Notes: a model not told the origin generated them from the letters alone. DNA of 64,000 bases from Mycobacteroides salmoniphilum (GCF_004924335.1 NZ_CP024633.1:4650001-4714000), one strand, 5' to 3'. Shown: positions 52,991 to 61,401, numbered from the stretch's first letter. Program-made: numbers and translations.

Positions 52991-53854
52991 TTAGTGAAAT
53001 CGCAATCGGACGAAGTTGCCCAGGCCGTTCCGCCGCCAGCTCCAAAGCATCTTCGGGGTCGGCAGCCAAAAGGGGTCCGGCAGATGGAACCCGAGCCACG
53101 TGGCGCGCGTGAGTCCCATCTGCCGCAGCTGTCGTGCCATCGTCAACACCGGCAGATGTGGTTGATAGGAGTAGTCGTGTCGCCCTTGCGCGATTGAACC
53201 GGTGACCAAGCGGGCCATCTCCACGGGCGACCGGGTGATACCGGCGAGCCCCGGATGTTCTGCCTTCCACTGGTTCGCGGCATCTTCCGATGCAAAGAAG
53301 CTGTTGTAGTCGCACCACCCGACGACCCGATGGGGCATCTCACGGATCGGATAGCCCAGATGCACCCGCAGTGTCTGCGGCGAGTAGTCCACCAGCACGC
53401 CGTCCTGCCCGACGAGGCGCACAGGTTGCCTGGTTTGTCGGCACACAGAGTCCACGATCACCTCGGCGCCGGGGAATTGCCCGGATATCGCGCAGGCCTC
53501 GACAGCGCATTCCGCGTACCACTTCTGGCGGCCCTCCACGGTGATCGCGTAGTGATTTTTGAACGTCGCAAAGGGGCGTGCGTACACCAGCTCGCCCAGG
53601 CGAGGCTGCCGTGCGGTGAGCACCTCACCCTGGAATATCGCGCTCTCCGCATGCTCCTCGTCCTGGCGAGCCACACAGATCGCGCCCTCCAAGTCGCGCA
53701 GGAGCGGAGCCAGTTCCTCGTCCGACATCGCGAACTCGCTGAGTAACTGAGCGATTGTCGGCGCCGTCCCCTCGCTCCGCATTTCGGCCATGATGCGTTC
53801 CCGGATCGCCCGCGCACCCTCACTCAGTGTCGCCACGTCCACCTCCATCGTCAT
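52991..53854 (-). CDS. Alkylmercury lyase (MerB)-like protein
   Basis: A 287-residue protein with a winged-helix-like N terminus and a MerB core. By my reading of the MerB alignment, C116 ('YAECAVEA') corresponds to catalytic C96, C181 ('GWCDYNSFFAS') to C159 and C138 to C117, while the third catalytic residue D99 is E119. 'HPGLAGITRS' matches a MerB signature segment. About 60 extra residues follow at the C terminus. No merA, merR or merT lies nearby, so a role other than mercury resistance is quite possible. A palindromic region lies directly upstream. Confidence 0.72.
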   Translation of the reverse strand: MTMEVDVATLSEGARAIRERIMAEMRSEGTAPTIAQLLSEFAMSDEELAPLLRDLEGAICVARQDEEHAESAIFQGEVLTARQPRLGELVYARPFATFKNHYAITVEGRQKWYAECAVEACAISGQFPGAEVIVDSVCRQTRQPVRLVGQDGVLVDYSPQTLRVHLGYPIREMPHRVVGWCDYNSFFASEDAANQWKAEHPGLAGITRSPVEMARLVTGSIAQGRHDYSYQPHLPVLTMARQLRQMGLTRATWLGFHLPDPFWLPTPKMLWSWRRNGLGNFVRLRFH

Positions 53855-53855
53855 T

Positions 53856-53884
53856 AGTGATCACTGATCGCACTTCGATCACTG
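53856..53884. promoter_or_regulatory. Palindrome cluster at the MerB-like gene start
   Basis: AGTGATCACT (53856-53865) is a perfect 10-base palindrome. It overlaps CACTGATCG-cactt-CGATCACTG (53862-53884), whose arms pair at 8 of 9 positions. GATC-containing half-sites thus occur three times just before the ATG at 53854, where a repressor would block a leaderless or short-leader transcript. Confidence 0.55.
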
Positions 53885-53953
53885 TACACATGTGGACTTA
53901 AGCCCTCAACGCGTTTTCGGCCCCGGCTTGGGAGTCGTCTCCTTGATCCGTTA

Positions 53954-53973
53954 ATATGACCGTGTGGTCATAT
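53954..53973. promoter_or_regulatory. ATATGACC-gtgt-GGTCATAT operator upstream of the SDR gene
   Basis: Perfect 8-base inverted arms around a 4-base centre, 41 bases before the GTG of the SDR gene at 54014. The size and symmetry fit a TetR-family operator. The nearest TetR gene is at 51538, so the regulator may act in trans. Confidence 0.62.
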
Positions 53974-54013
53974 CGGGATATCGGTCGGCCTACAGCGACT
54001 TGAGAGGGGTTCT

Positions 54014-54847
54014 GTGTCCGTTCGCCGTACTGTCCAGGAGCTTGCCCAGCGCCGTACCTTGCTGCCCGCGCGGATCGATTCCCTGCTGTCCGGCCCGGGT
54101 CGTGACGTCAGCCAACTGACCGTGGTGGTCACCGGCGCGTCGGCCGGAATCGGTCGACAGGCCGTCATACAGCTGCGCGCCCGCGGAGCCCGGGTCATCG
54201 GTGTGGCTCGGCGTGCAGACGAACTCCAGACACTCGCGGCGGAGACCGGCTGCGACTGGCGCACCTGCGACCTGACCGACCAGACCGAGATCGAACGGCT
54301 GCTGCAGGATCTCGACGATCAGCACGTGGATGTGCTGGTGAACAACGCCGGCCGTTCCATCCGCAGGCTCATTGTCGATGCGACAGACCGCCTGCACGAC
54401 TACCAGCGGACGATGGCGCTGAACTACTTCGCGCCCGTACAGCTGACCCTCGGCTTGATGCCCGGAATGATCGAGCGCGGACGTGGCCAATTCGTCAATG
54501 TCAGCACATGGGCCCTGCACGCCAACACTTTTCCGCGCTTCTCCGCGTATGCGGCCTCGAAGAGCGCGCTGGCGATCTTCGGGCGCACCCTCAACGCCGA
54601 ACGGCCGCACCCCGGCGTGCATGCGACCAACGTGCACTTTCCCCTCGTGCGGACCGAAATGATCACACCCACAGCGGAATACGACGGGGCCACCGCATTA
54701 TCGGCGCAGGAGGCCGGCCGCTGGATCGTGCGTGCGATTACTCATCAGCCGGTGGAAGTCAACCCCGCCGTACTGCGCGCCCTGCTACCGGCGATCGACT
54801 TGTTCTCCCCGACAGCGTCGGACAGCACCATCGCGTCGATCACGTAG
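54014..54847 (+). CDS. Short-chain dehydrogenase/reductase
   Basis: A 277-residue SDR. After a 35-residue N-terminal extension come the NAD(P) motif 'VVVTGASAGIGRQAV', 'VLVNNAGRSI', and the catalytic Ser-Tyr-Lys ('NVSTWAL', 'YAASKSA'). It resembles the SDR domain of mycobacterial fatty acyl-CoA reductases, but no acyl-reductase domain is fused. GTG start at 54014. It ends 6 bases from the convergent MFS gene. The sharp upstream palindrome suggests tight control. Confidence 0.87.
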   Translation: MSVRRTVQELAQRRTLLPARIDSLLSGPGRDVSQLTVVVTGASAGIGRQAVIQLRARGARVIGVARRADELQTLAAETGCDWRTCDLTDQTEIERLLQDLDDQHVDVLVNNAGRSIRRLIVDATDRLHDYQRTMALNYFAPVQLTLGLMPGMIERGRGQFVNVSTWALHANTFPRFSAYAASKSALAIFGRTLNAERPHPGVHATNVHFPLVRTEMITPTAEYDGATALSAQEAGRWIVRAITHQPVEVNPAVLRALLPAIDLFSPTASDSTIASIT

Positions 54848-54853
54848 GGCCGG

Positions 54854-56113
54854 CTACCGCACGGATTTGATCGGAAGCACTGCCAGCGCACCAAGAACTG
54901 ACAGCACCATGGACGCCAGGTACAGGATGCTGAAATCGCCTTGGGCGTGATGCAACCCGAATAGCGCTGTTGCCAGCATGGGGACAAGCAGCTGTGGCAG
55001 CAGGTACGCCATGGCCACCACGCCCAGGTCTTTCCCCGAGGACTCCGTCTCCGGCAGCACCTCCGTCATCAGCGCCAAGTCCACCGCGGCGTAGGCGCCC
55101 TGCCCCGCTCCGATGACCGCCGCACCAAGCAGGAGGGCGTTAAAGTCCTTGAACAACAACAGGATCACCAGGCCGACCGCCGTGATCAGGCACGAGGCCC
55201 AAACGATGCCCTTGCGCCGCCCGGTGCGATCCGACCACCAGGCAGATACCGCTGCGGTGAGCATATTGGTGATCAGGAAGGCGCCGATGATCACGCCGTA
55301 CTTGGCGGCTGCCTCATGCTCGGACAACCCCAGGGTGCCCGCCACGATATACAGCATGTAGACCGTCACCAGCAGCACCGACATCGTCACGAAGAGGCGA
55401 CACATCCACGCCCACGCGAAGTCCTGGTGCTTCCTGGGATTTATCCAGTAGCTGGCAAGGATCGCCTGCCAGCTTCGGGGGACCCGATGCGTGCGGACGA
55501 TATCGCGCAGAACAAGTGCCGCGGCGCCATTGAATGCCAGCGCCAGTATCGCCGGGAGACCGAACCACCAGCGCGGATCGTTGGGCAGGATGTTGATGAA
55601 AACACTGCCGACCACGGGCGCCAGGCTGGTGGAGATGCCGAACACCGCCGCAACACGTGCCCGGATTGCGACCGATATCTGATCTGCCAACAATGCGTTA
55701 AACACCACAAGCGTTGCCGCGAAACCCATCTGGGTGATGCACCAGCCAGCGACGACCCCGCCGACCGTCGGTGCGGTGGCCAATGTCGTCAGACCCACCG
55801 CCCCCAGGAGGGTGCCTCCCACGAGAAACGGCCTGCGGATACCGAATCGCGAGATCGATGTGTCGCTGAGATGGCCCAGTGGCGGTGTCACCACGATGAT
55901 CGCAATTCCACCGAGAGCCATCGTCAGCGACAGCGCCTGGGTCTTGTGGTCCGGGTCGAGCTCGGCGAGACGCAGGGGGATACTCACCGCACCGGCGGCA
56001 AGAAGTGCCACCGCGGAGGCGAAGTAAGCCAGCAGAAAGACCGGCAGGAAGGCGCGCGGCTGCACCACCCGGACATCCACCTCAAGGCGTGTAGCAGGCG
56101 TTTCCGTAGACAT
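54854..56113 (-). CDS. MFS transporter
   Basis: A 419-residue protein with about 12 membrane helices. The loop 2-3 motif reads 'GHLSDTSISRFGIRRPFLVGG', a recognisable variant of the MFS motif, and 'WSDRTGRRKGIVWASC' is its counterpart in the second half. An acidic central loop is absent. ATG at 56113 with GAGAGG upstream; a longer frame starts at 56140. The 'RFGIRRP' wording recalls glycoside/cation symporter-like MFS members, but the substrate is unknown. Confidence 0.87.
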   Translation of the reverse strand: MSTETPATRLEVDVRVVQPRAFLPVFLLAYFASAVALLAAGAVSIPLRLAELDPDHKTQALSLTMALGGIAIIVVTPPLGHLSDTSISRFGIRRPFLVGGTLLGAVGLTTLATAPTVGGVVAGWCITQMGFAATLVVFNALLADQISVAIRARVAAVFGISTSLAPVVGSVFINILPNDPRWWFGLPAILALAFNGAAALVLRDIVRTHRVPRSWQAILASYWINPRKHQDFAWAWMCRLFVTMSVLLVTVYMLYIVAGTLGLSEHEAAAKYGVIIGAFLITNMLTAAVSAWWSDRTGRRKGIVWASCLITAVGLVILLLFKDFNALLLGAAVIGAGQGAYAAVDLALMTEVLPETESSGKDLGVVAMAYLLPQLLVPMLATALFGLHHAQGDFSILYLASMVLSVLGALAVLPIKSVR

Positions 56114-56252
56114 ACGGTCCTCTCGATGTTCTTCGAACAACCACTGTAGGTGGTCTCACGCGGGGGCCGCTGGGGACGAGATCAGTGCACCTAGCAGGCG
56201 GAGCCCGGTTATCTCAGTCGCTTCACCGACAGCGGTTGAGGACAATGAGCTC

Positions 56253-56873
56253 GTGTACGTACCGAAGAACTTCGTGATGGCTGACGAGGAGACGGCTGCG
56301 GCGCTCGCCCAAGTCGGACTGGCCCACCTCGTCACGCATGATGACGACGGCTACCTGGTGACACCGATTCCTCTGCTCCATCGGGCCGCGACCAACACTT
56401 TGGTGGGGCATGTGTCTCGAGCCAACCCGCACTGGCAACGAAGCGGACCGGCCGTTGCGATCTTTCCCGGGCCGCAGGCGTACATCTCCCCGAGTTTCTA
56501 TGCGACCAAAGGCGAAAGCGGCAAGGTGGTACCCACCTGGAACTACGAAGTCATCACCGTTCACGGCAATCTCACTGCTCATGACGATGCAGCCTGGGTA
56601 CGCACACTCGTCGCCGAACTCACGGACCGGCATGAGCAGAACAGGGAGTCACCCTGGGGAATCGATGATGCGCCAGAGGCATTCACTACCGCACAGATAC
56701 GCGCCATCGTCGGGATCGAACTGAGCATCGATCGTGTCGAAGGCAAGACGAAAATGTCGCAGAACCAGCCCGAACGCAATCGCGCCGGTGTCATCGATGG
56801 ACTGCGTCGGTCCCCCGACCCAGCAGACCAGCGCGTCGCCGATTGCATGGAGACCCTGAGCTCCGGGCACTAG
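56253..56873 (+). CDS. PaiB-type FMN-binding split-barrel protein
   Basis: A 206-residue protein. 'MYVPKNFVMADEETAAALAQ' is the PaiB/negative-transcriptional-regulator opening, and 'YISPSFYATKGESGKVVPTWNYEVI' is its best-conserved segment. Bacillus PaiB represses protease and sporulation genes; in actinobacteria relatives bind FMN or heme and the role is unclear. GTG start at 56253. The stop overlaps the convergent SRPBCC gene by 4 bases. Confidence 0.88.
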   Translation: MYVPKNFVMADEETAAALAQVGLAHLVTHDDDGYLVTPIPLLHRAATNTLVGHVSRANPHWQRSGPAVAIFPGPQAYISPSFYATKGESGKVVPTWNYEVITVHGNLTAHDDAAWVRTLVAELTDRHEQNRESPWGIDDAPEAFTTAQIRAIVGIELSIDRVEGKTKMSQNQPERNRAGVIDGLRRSPDPADQRVADCMETLSSGH

Positions 56874-57379
56874 CCCTCGGTGGTCTCCTTGATGCGTTGC
56901 AGCGAGCGGTGCAATCCGTCCAGCGCAAGGACGTCACGGGGCCTGCCGAACGGACCCGACCAGCGCAACACTTGGTGAAGAAGCGCCGAACGGGGCCACT
57001 CGCGGTATTCGGTGATCATGACACCGCCGTCCTCATCGGGGTCCAGGTAGTAGCCCCATACCGTGCCGACGAGATAGACCTTGAACTCAAAATGGCGTCC
57101 AGGCACCAGTGCCGTCACACGGCACGGCGTCGCCCAGATAACCGGTCCAATGCGGTTGAAGCCGACGAACCACGAGTTCACCGCAGGTGCGGCCGAGGGT
57201 TTCAGCCACCATCCGGCGCGGTTCTCCGGGCTGAAGCGGCCCATGCGGGTGATATCGGAAACCATGTCCCACAACTGTTCTCGCGGTGCAGACACCTGCA
57301 CCGAGTACTCATCGCGCACACCCGCTGCTGTTTCCGTGCGTAGTACGTCGGCCGGGCGCCGAAGCGGGTTCTTCACCAT
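56870..57379 (-). CDS. SRPBCC family protein
   Basis: A 169-residue START-like protein. 'YSVQVSAPREQLWDMVSDITRMGRFSPE' is the family opening; 'GRHFEFKVY' and 'VMITEYREWPRS' are later strands, with a C-terminal helix. Such proteins bind lipids or polyketides. ATG at 57379 (GAGGAGCACC upstream). No operon partner is visible. Confidence 0.83.
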   Translation of the reverse strand: MVKNPLRRPADVLRTETAAGVRDEYSVQVSAPREQLWDMVSDITRMGRFSPENRAGWWLKPSAAPAVNSWFVGFNRIGPVIWATPCRVTALVPGRHFEFKVYLVGTVWGYYLDPDEDGGVMITEYREWPRSALLHQVLRWSGPFGRPRDVLALDGLHRSLQRIKETTEG

Positions 57380-57442
57380 GGTGCTCCTCGCGCGTCCGTA
57401 CTGCGTTGTACCTACTGCAGCGAACCTATGGGACGCCCCGAT

Positions 57443-57622
57443 CTAGGGAAGGGCATTCGGCGCTACCCACCTGAAGTGTGTGACAGGTCCCAGCGCACGT
57501 TGTTGCCAATCACCAGACCGGAGAACCCCCGGTTTGCGCCAGCGGAGCACCTCCCGGGAAACGGGCTCGGCGGTGAATCCACGTACCGCCCGTCGGCTCG
57601 TGACTGCCTCGTAGACGTCCAC
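57443..57622 (-). pseudogene. Truncated nitroreductase remnant
   Basis: From GTG 57622 the product begins 'DVYEAVTSRRAVRGFTAEPVSREVL', the unmistakable N terminus of a nitroreductase, with AGAAAGGTG upstream as RBS. After 'EVLRW' the sequence no longer resembles the family and stops after about 59 codons; the FMN-binding 'SGGNxQPW' segment and everything after it are missing. No continuation was found in the other frames nearby. Deletion is more likely than a single frameshift. Confidence 0.62.
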
Positions 57623-57762
57623 AACCGCGCACCTTTCTGGGAAGTCTTGTCGGCCGATGAATCCATCCTCGTAGCCGTCGGCCGTCGGTGCACCCGGGGA
57701 AGTTCGTGGTTCTGCCGCTCGACGACCCTTCCCGTGCCTGCCGCTCAACTACCGTCGAGCTT

Positions 57763-59226
57763 GTGACGGTATCGGGATCGTGCGTCGTCCGGGCAGGTGC
57801 CGTCGTCGCCGTCTTACTTGCCCTCGCCGGGGTGCCTTCGTGCGGGAACTCAGTGCATCCGATCCCTGCGCCGAGCGTGGTTCCCCACGGTCCTTTCGCA
57901 CCGGTCACGCAACTCGTGAACGACGCGGTTGCGGCACCTCGGCTGCCCGGTGCGGTGGTTGAAATTGGACACGCCGGCAAGATCGTCTTCCGGCAGGCCT
58001 TCGGGTGGCGCAAGCTCCCCGACGAACCGGGCCTGGATGGGTCGCCCTCCCCCGCCGAACCGATGACCGAAGACACGATTTTCGACCTGGCATCGTTGAC
58101 CAAACCCCTTGCGACGAGCGTGGCCCTTCTCCAGCTGTACGAAAAGAGCCTGGTAGGAATCGATGAACCCGTGCAGACGTATCTGCCGGACTTCAACCCG
58201 GCCCACGACCCACGCCGCGCCCAGGTGACGCTTCGCATGCTGCTTACCCACACCTCGGGCGCCGGAGGCGACTTGAGTCATCAGGGCCCGTGGGGACTAA
58301 CAGAGGCAGACAAGGCCGACGGCGTCCATCGCGCACTCACCGCCCCGTTGGCATTCGACCCCGGCACGACGTTCCATTACTCCGATATCAACTTCATCAT
58401 CCTCGGAGCGCTCATCGAAAAGATCACCGGCGAGCCCCTGGATGTTTATGTGCAGGACAATGTCTTTGCGCCGTTGGGCATGGCCGACACTCGATACCTT
58501 CCCGCGGCGAAGTCGTGTGGCTCTCGTCAAATCATCGGTACGGCAATTGCTTTCGATAAGGCCACGCATACCCCCTGCTCAGCAGGTACCTGGAGCAGCG
58601 AGCTGTTGACACGCATCGCGCCGACTGCTCATGACGAAGACTCCCCGGGCCTCAACCCCAACTATGACCATCTGATTCGCGGCACCGTGCATGACCCGAC
58701 CGCGCGCCGGATGGGCGGTGTGGCCGGCAGCGCCGGTGTGTTCTCGACCGCCGACGACGTCGGCCGGTACTCCCAGGCACTTCTCGACCGGCTCGCCGGG
58801 CGCGCGAGCCCGTTCCCGCTGAAACAATCCACTCTGCAATTGATGACGAGTCCGCAGCAGCCCGGCCATACCCCCGCGCAACTCGAAGCCGCTAACAACG
58901 CCACCCGCCAGGCCATCGAAAAGGCTCCTAACCCAACAGATTCCCTGCTTGCACCCGGCTATCCGGCCATCGCGGGACAGAACCTGCGCGGCTTCAGCTG
59001 GGATATCGATACCGAACTATCCAAGCCGCGCGGAATGCTCTTTCCTATCGGCAGCTTCGGCCACTCCGGCTTCACCGGGGTGTCGCTGTGGCTGGACCCA
59101 GGGTCGGACACGTACGTGATTGTCCTGGCGAACGTCATCCATCAACGAGGCGGCCCACCCATCGTGAGGCTGAGCGGCGATATCGCCACAACAGCCGCAC
59201 AGGTTCTGCACCTCTACAGCAACTAG
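57763..59226 (+). CDS. Exported serine hydrolase, beta-lactamase / EstB family
   Basis: A 487-residue protein of the class C beta-lactamase fold. S111-x-x-K114 in 'LASLTKPLAT' gives the nucleophile and base, Y206 in 'HYSDINF' is the second motif, and 'FGHSGFTG' stands in for KTG. N-terminal hydrophobic segment with 'GVPSCG' near residue 27 may be a lipobox, though Pro at -2 is unusual. Members are esterases, D-aminopeptidases or beta-lactamases. GTG 57763 starts just before the signal; an upstream start at 57688 would overlap the nitroreductase remnant. Confidence 0.85.
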   Translation: MTVSGSCVVRAGAVVAVLLALAGVPSCGNSVHPIPAPSVVPHGPFAPVTQLVNDAVAAPRLPGAVVEIGHAGKIVFRQAFGWRKLPDEPGLDGSPSPAEPMTEDTIFDLASLTKPLATSVALLQLYEKSLVGIDEPVQTYLPDFNPAHDPRRAQVTLRMLLTHTSGAGGDLSHQGPWGLTEADKADGVHRALTAPLAFDPGTTFHYSDINFIILGALIEKITGEPLDVYVQDNVFAPLGMADTRYLPAAKSCGSRQIIGTAIAFDKATHTPCSAGTWSSELLTRIAPTAHDEDSPGLNPNYDHLIRGTVHDPTARRMGGVAGSAGVFSTADDVGRYSQALLDRLAGRASPFPLKQSTLQLMTSPQQPGHTPAQLEAANNATRQAIEKAPNPTDSLLAPGYPAIAGQNLRGFSWDIDTELSKPRGMLFPIGSFGHSGFTGVSLWLDPGSDTYVIVLANVIHQRGGPPIVRLSGDIATTAAQVLHLYSN

Positions 59227-59323
59227 TGGGGCCCTGCATTCGAGAACGCCTGCGCCCGTGACGATCACGAGATCCTTCGCATTGATACAAGAGCGTTATG
59301 TAAGCGCCGTCGAGGCAACAGTT

Positions 59324-59349
59324 TTAACATCAGTCACTTTGTTAACATC
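59324..59349. repeat. Direct repeat TTAACATC x2 before DUF1906 copy 2
   Basis: TTAACATC at 59324-59331 and again at 59342-59349, 18 bases apart, ending 6 bases before the ATG at 59355. Tandem half-sites at this spacing are typical of response-regulator binding, but here they would overlap the ribosome site. Confidence 0.42.
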
Positions 59350-59354
59350 GCGCA

Positions 59355-60167
59355 ATGCAAGACTCGTCGGGGATTGACAGCCTTCGGCGCACCTCACGTC
59401 CGGTAACCCGGCGTGACGCGCTGCGCTACGCCACCGCGGTATCGGCACTCGCCGGACTGGGTGCGGCATCGCTTGGTGCCGGCACACCGACGGCCTCGGC
59501 CGCCGCTCCCACATTGATCGACTTCGCCATGCGCCAGATTCCCGCGGAGCACATCAAGGCCGCCGGGCATGCGGGAGTGATCAATTACGTCTCCACGTCA
59601 CGTCCCGGCTCCTCCATGGGCGCCAAACCGATCACCCGGCCCTACGCCCAGGCGCTCACCGCCGCCGGGCTGGTGATCGTCAGTAATTTTCAATACGGAA
59701 AGCCCGGTGGGACAGCACCTTCGGACTTCACACGTGGATTCTCCGGCGGCGTCGAGGACGCTCGCACCGCCTGGCAGCTGCACACCGCGGCCGGCGGCGG
59801 CCAGAGCGCACCTGTCTTCTTCTCCGTCGACGACGACATCAACCGCGACACCTGGAATGACGTTGCGCTGCCATGGTTTCGGGGCATCAATTCGGTGTTG
59901 GGGGTGCAGCGCACCGGCATCTACGGGGGAGTTAATCCGTGCCAGTGGGCCGCCGCCGATGGCGTGATCGGTAACTCACGCTCACCCGGCCACGTGTGGG
60001 CCTGGCAGACCCGGTCATGGTCTCGCGGCCAGGTCTTCCCCGGCGCGGTTCTCTACCAACGCATCGTGAGCACCGCATCCAATCCGGGCCCGGTGGTCGG
60101 CGGGCTCGAAGTCGACGTCAGCGATGCCCTGGCCCAGGATGTCGGCCAGTGGAACTTCCATCAGTGA
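59355..60167 (+). CDS. Exported DUF1906 (glycoside hydrolase-like) protein, copy 2
   Basis: A 270-residue Tat-type protein ('TRRDALRYATAVSALAGLGA') with one DUF1906 domain. It matches copy 1 at 47793 in nearly every block: 'LIDFAMRQIP', 'PSDFTRGFSGGVEDARTA', 'FFSVDDDIN', 'WFRGINSVLGVQRTGIYG', 'VDVSDALAQDVGQW'. Probable wall- or glycan-active enzyme with the acidic 'SVDDDIN' site. The 3' end overlaps the convergent mug gene by 50 bases. Confidence 0.87.
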   Translation: MQDSSGIDSLRRTSRPVTRRDALRYATAVSALAGLGAASLGAGTPTASAAAPTLIDFAMRQIPAEHIKAAGHAGVINYVSTSRPGSSMGAKPITRPYAQALTAAGLVIVSNFQYGKPGGTAPSDFTRGFSGGVEDARTAWQLHTAAGGGQSAPVFFSVDDDINRDTWNDVALPWFRGINSVLGVQRTGIYGGVNPCQWAAADGVIGNSRSPGHVWAWQTRSWSRGQVFPGAVLYQRIVSTASNPGPVVGGLEVDVSDALAQDVGQWNFHQ

Positions 60168-60672
60168 GGTCGATCGACACCCGCAGTTCCGTATAAGCGT
60201 CAACGAGTGCGTCCAGCGTGAACCGCCGGTTGAGGCCGCTAGGGTTCGGCAGCACCCATGTCGTCGCGTCCGCGAAGCGGAACGGCTGTAGTCCGAACGC
60301 GAGGTGCGGAGCTTCGAGCATGGACACCACCGCACGCTTTCCGAGAAAGGCCAGCGCTCGAGGTCGCATGCGGCGAATCTTCTCCTCGAAATCTGGCCGC
60401 GCCTCGCGGAACTCGCTCGCCACGATGTCGTCGGCGCGCGGTGTTGCGCGACTGACAGCGGCGGTAATGCCGCACCCGTACGTCAGCAGCCGCCGCTCGT
60501 CCTCCGGGCGTAATCGAGTGTCGGTAAACCCGGCCCGGTAGAGCACCTCCCAGAAACGGTTGCTTCGGTTCGAGAAGTTATGCCCGTCGGCCACAGCGGT
60601 CGAAGCGGGATTGATTCCACAGAAAACTACGTCGAGCCCAGTAGCGAGAATATCGGGAGAGTACTGGCCCAC
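60118..60672 (-). CDS. mug: G/U mismatch-specific DNA glycosylase
   Basis: A 184-residue family-2 uracil-DNA glycosylase. 'VVFCGINPASTA' is motif 1 (Asn of GINP activates water) and 'NPSGLNRR' motif 2, which inserts into DNA; 'FSNRSNRFWEVLYRAGFT' lines the pocket. The enzyme removes uracil or ethenocytosine opposite G. About 17 C-terminal residues ('DLTDGSSTGRHPGPGHR') are antisense to the end of the DUF1906 gene and may be non-essential. Confidence 0.9.
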   Translation of the reverse strand: MGQYSPDILATGLDVVFCGINPASTAVADGHNFSNRSNRFWEVLYRAGFTDTRLRPEDERRLLTYGCGITAAVSRATPRADDIVASEFREARPDFEEKIRRMRPRALAFLGKRAVVSMLEAPHLAFGLQPFRFADATTWVLPNPSGLNRRFTLDALVDAYTELRVSIDLTDGSSTGRHPGPGHR

Positions 60673-60692
60673 AGCATGTAGGTTCTCATGAC

Positions 60693-60980
60693 TCAGCGGC
60701 CTGGTGGTACCGAACTATCTTGGAGGGCTGGAGGGTTCGGGCCTTGCCCAACGATGCGCTCCTGAAGCCGGTACAGGGTGTACTTGAAGCTACCGACAAA
60801 GTAGCCCCAGTCTGCCTGCTTGGGTCCGTGGTAATCGCTGGAGCCCGTGTTGCCGGCATCGTCGAGATTACCCAAACCCGTACGGGCAAAACTCCAGCGC
60901 TGCTTGATATCTCGCTGATACCGGCTACGCTCACCAGCGGGCCGGGAAACGTTGGTGCAGTCCGCCGGTCGGTGACCGCT
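60693..60980 (-). pseudogene. Uncharacterised coding fragment without a good start
   Basis: An open frame of about 95 codons on the minus strand looks protein-like: 'RYQRDIKQRWSFARTGLG' and 'SSDYHGPKQADWGYFVGSFK' contain Trp, Tyr, Phe and charged residues in natural proportions, unlike an antisense shadow. There is no ATG or GTG; only a TTG (60873-60875) could start it, giving 60 residues. It may be a 5'-truncated gene remnant or a short gene using TTG. No family recognised. Confidence 0.38.
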
Positions 60981-61037
60981 CTATGGGCGCAGGTGGTACT
61001 GACCCGTGTCGGGCGCCGGCCATTGATCGCATTTTGG

Positions 61038-61250
61038 CTAGTCGTTTCCGGTTAGCTTGTCCTTGACGGCCTCAACACCCTCTTTGACTTTATCTGCAGC
61101 GTCGGCGATCTTCTGCTTAGCAGAGGCGATTCCCTGCTCGGCTTGTCCTTCAGCTTTCAGATCGTCGTCGTTGGTGACGGACCCGGCAGCTTCCTTAGCG
61201 CGACCCTTAAGATCATCGAACTTGTTCTGGGCGTCATCAGTAATTCCCAT
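61038..61250 (-). CDS. CsbD family stress-response protein
   Basis: A 70-residue hydrophilic helical protein of the CsbD type: 'DDAQNKFDDLKGRAKEAAGSV' and 'KIADAADKVKEGVEAVKDKL' are characteristic. Members are induced by general stress in Bacillus and others and have no known enzymatic role. ATG at 61250 is preferred over 61259. A strong palindrome lies 33 bases upstream. Confidence 0.88.
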   Translation of the reverse strand: MGITDDAQNKFDDLKGRAKEAAGSVTNDDDLKAEGQAEQGIASAKQKIADAADKVKEGVEAVKDKLTGND

Positions 61251-61282
61251 GTTTTCCAACCTTTCTCACGATGTCATCGCAG

Positions 61283-61303
61283 CGAGACAAGTGTCTCGTT
61301 TTT
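61283..61303. promoter_or_regulatory. CGAGACA-ag-TGTCTCG palindrome followed by TTTTT
   Basis: Seven-base perfect arms at 61283-61289 and 61292-61298, then five T on the plus strand. No plus-strand gene ends nearby, so a terminator is hard to explain; it sits 33 bases upstream of the minus-strand CsbD gene, where an operator would fit. It shares the 11-mer AGACAAGTGTC with the epimerase promoter (22019-22029). Confidence 0.5.
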
Positions 61304-61401
61304 GGAATGGCCAATTCCGCTGTTGTCAGCAGCACGGGTCGTCTGCGGCGTTTCGAGGGCCACCGACGACCCGTGCCAGTGCTGACGTTTCTACTGGTTG
61401 C

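Noticed and set aside
60720..61055. 111-codon plus-strand ORF opposite the coding fragment
   Set aside because: Composition is typical of an antisense frame, and the minus strand reads more like protein.
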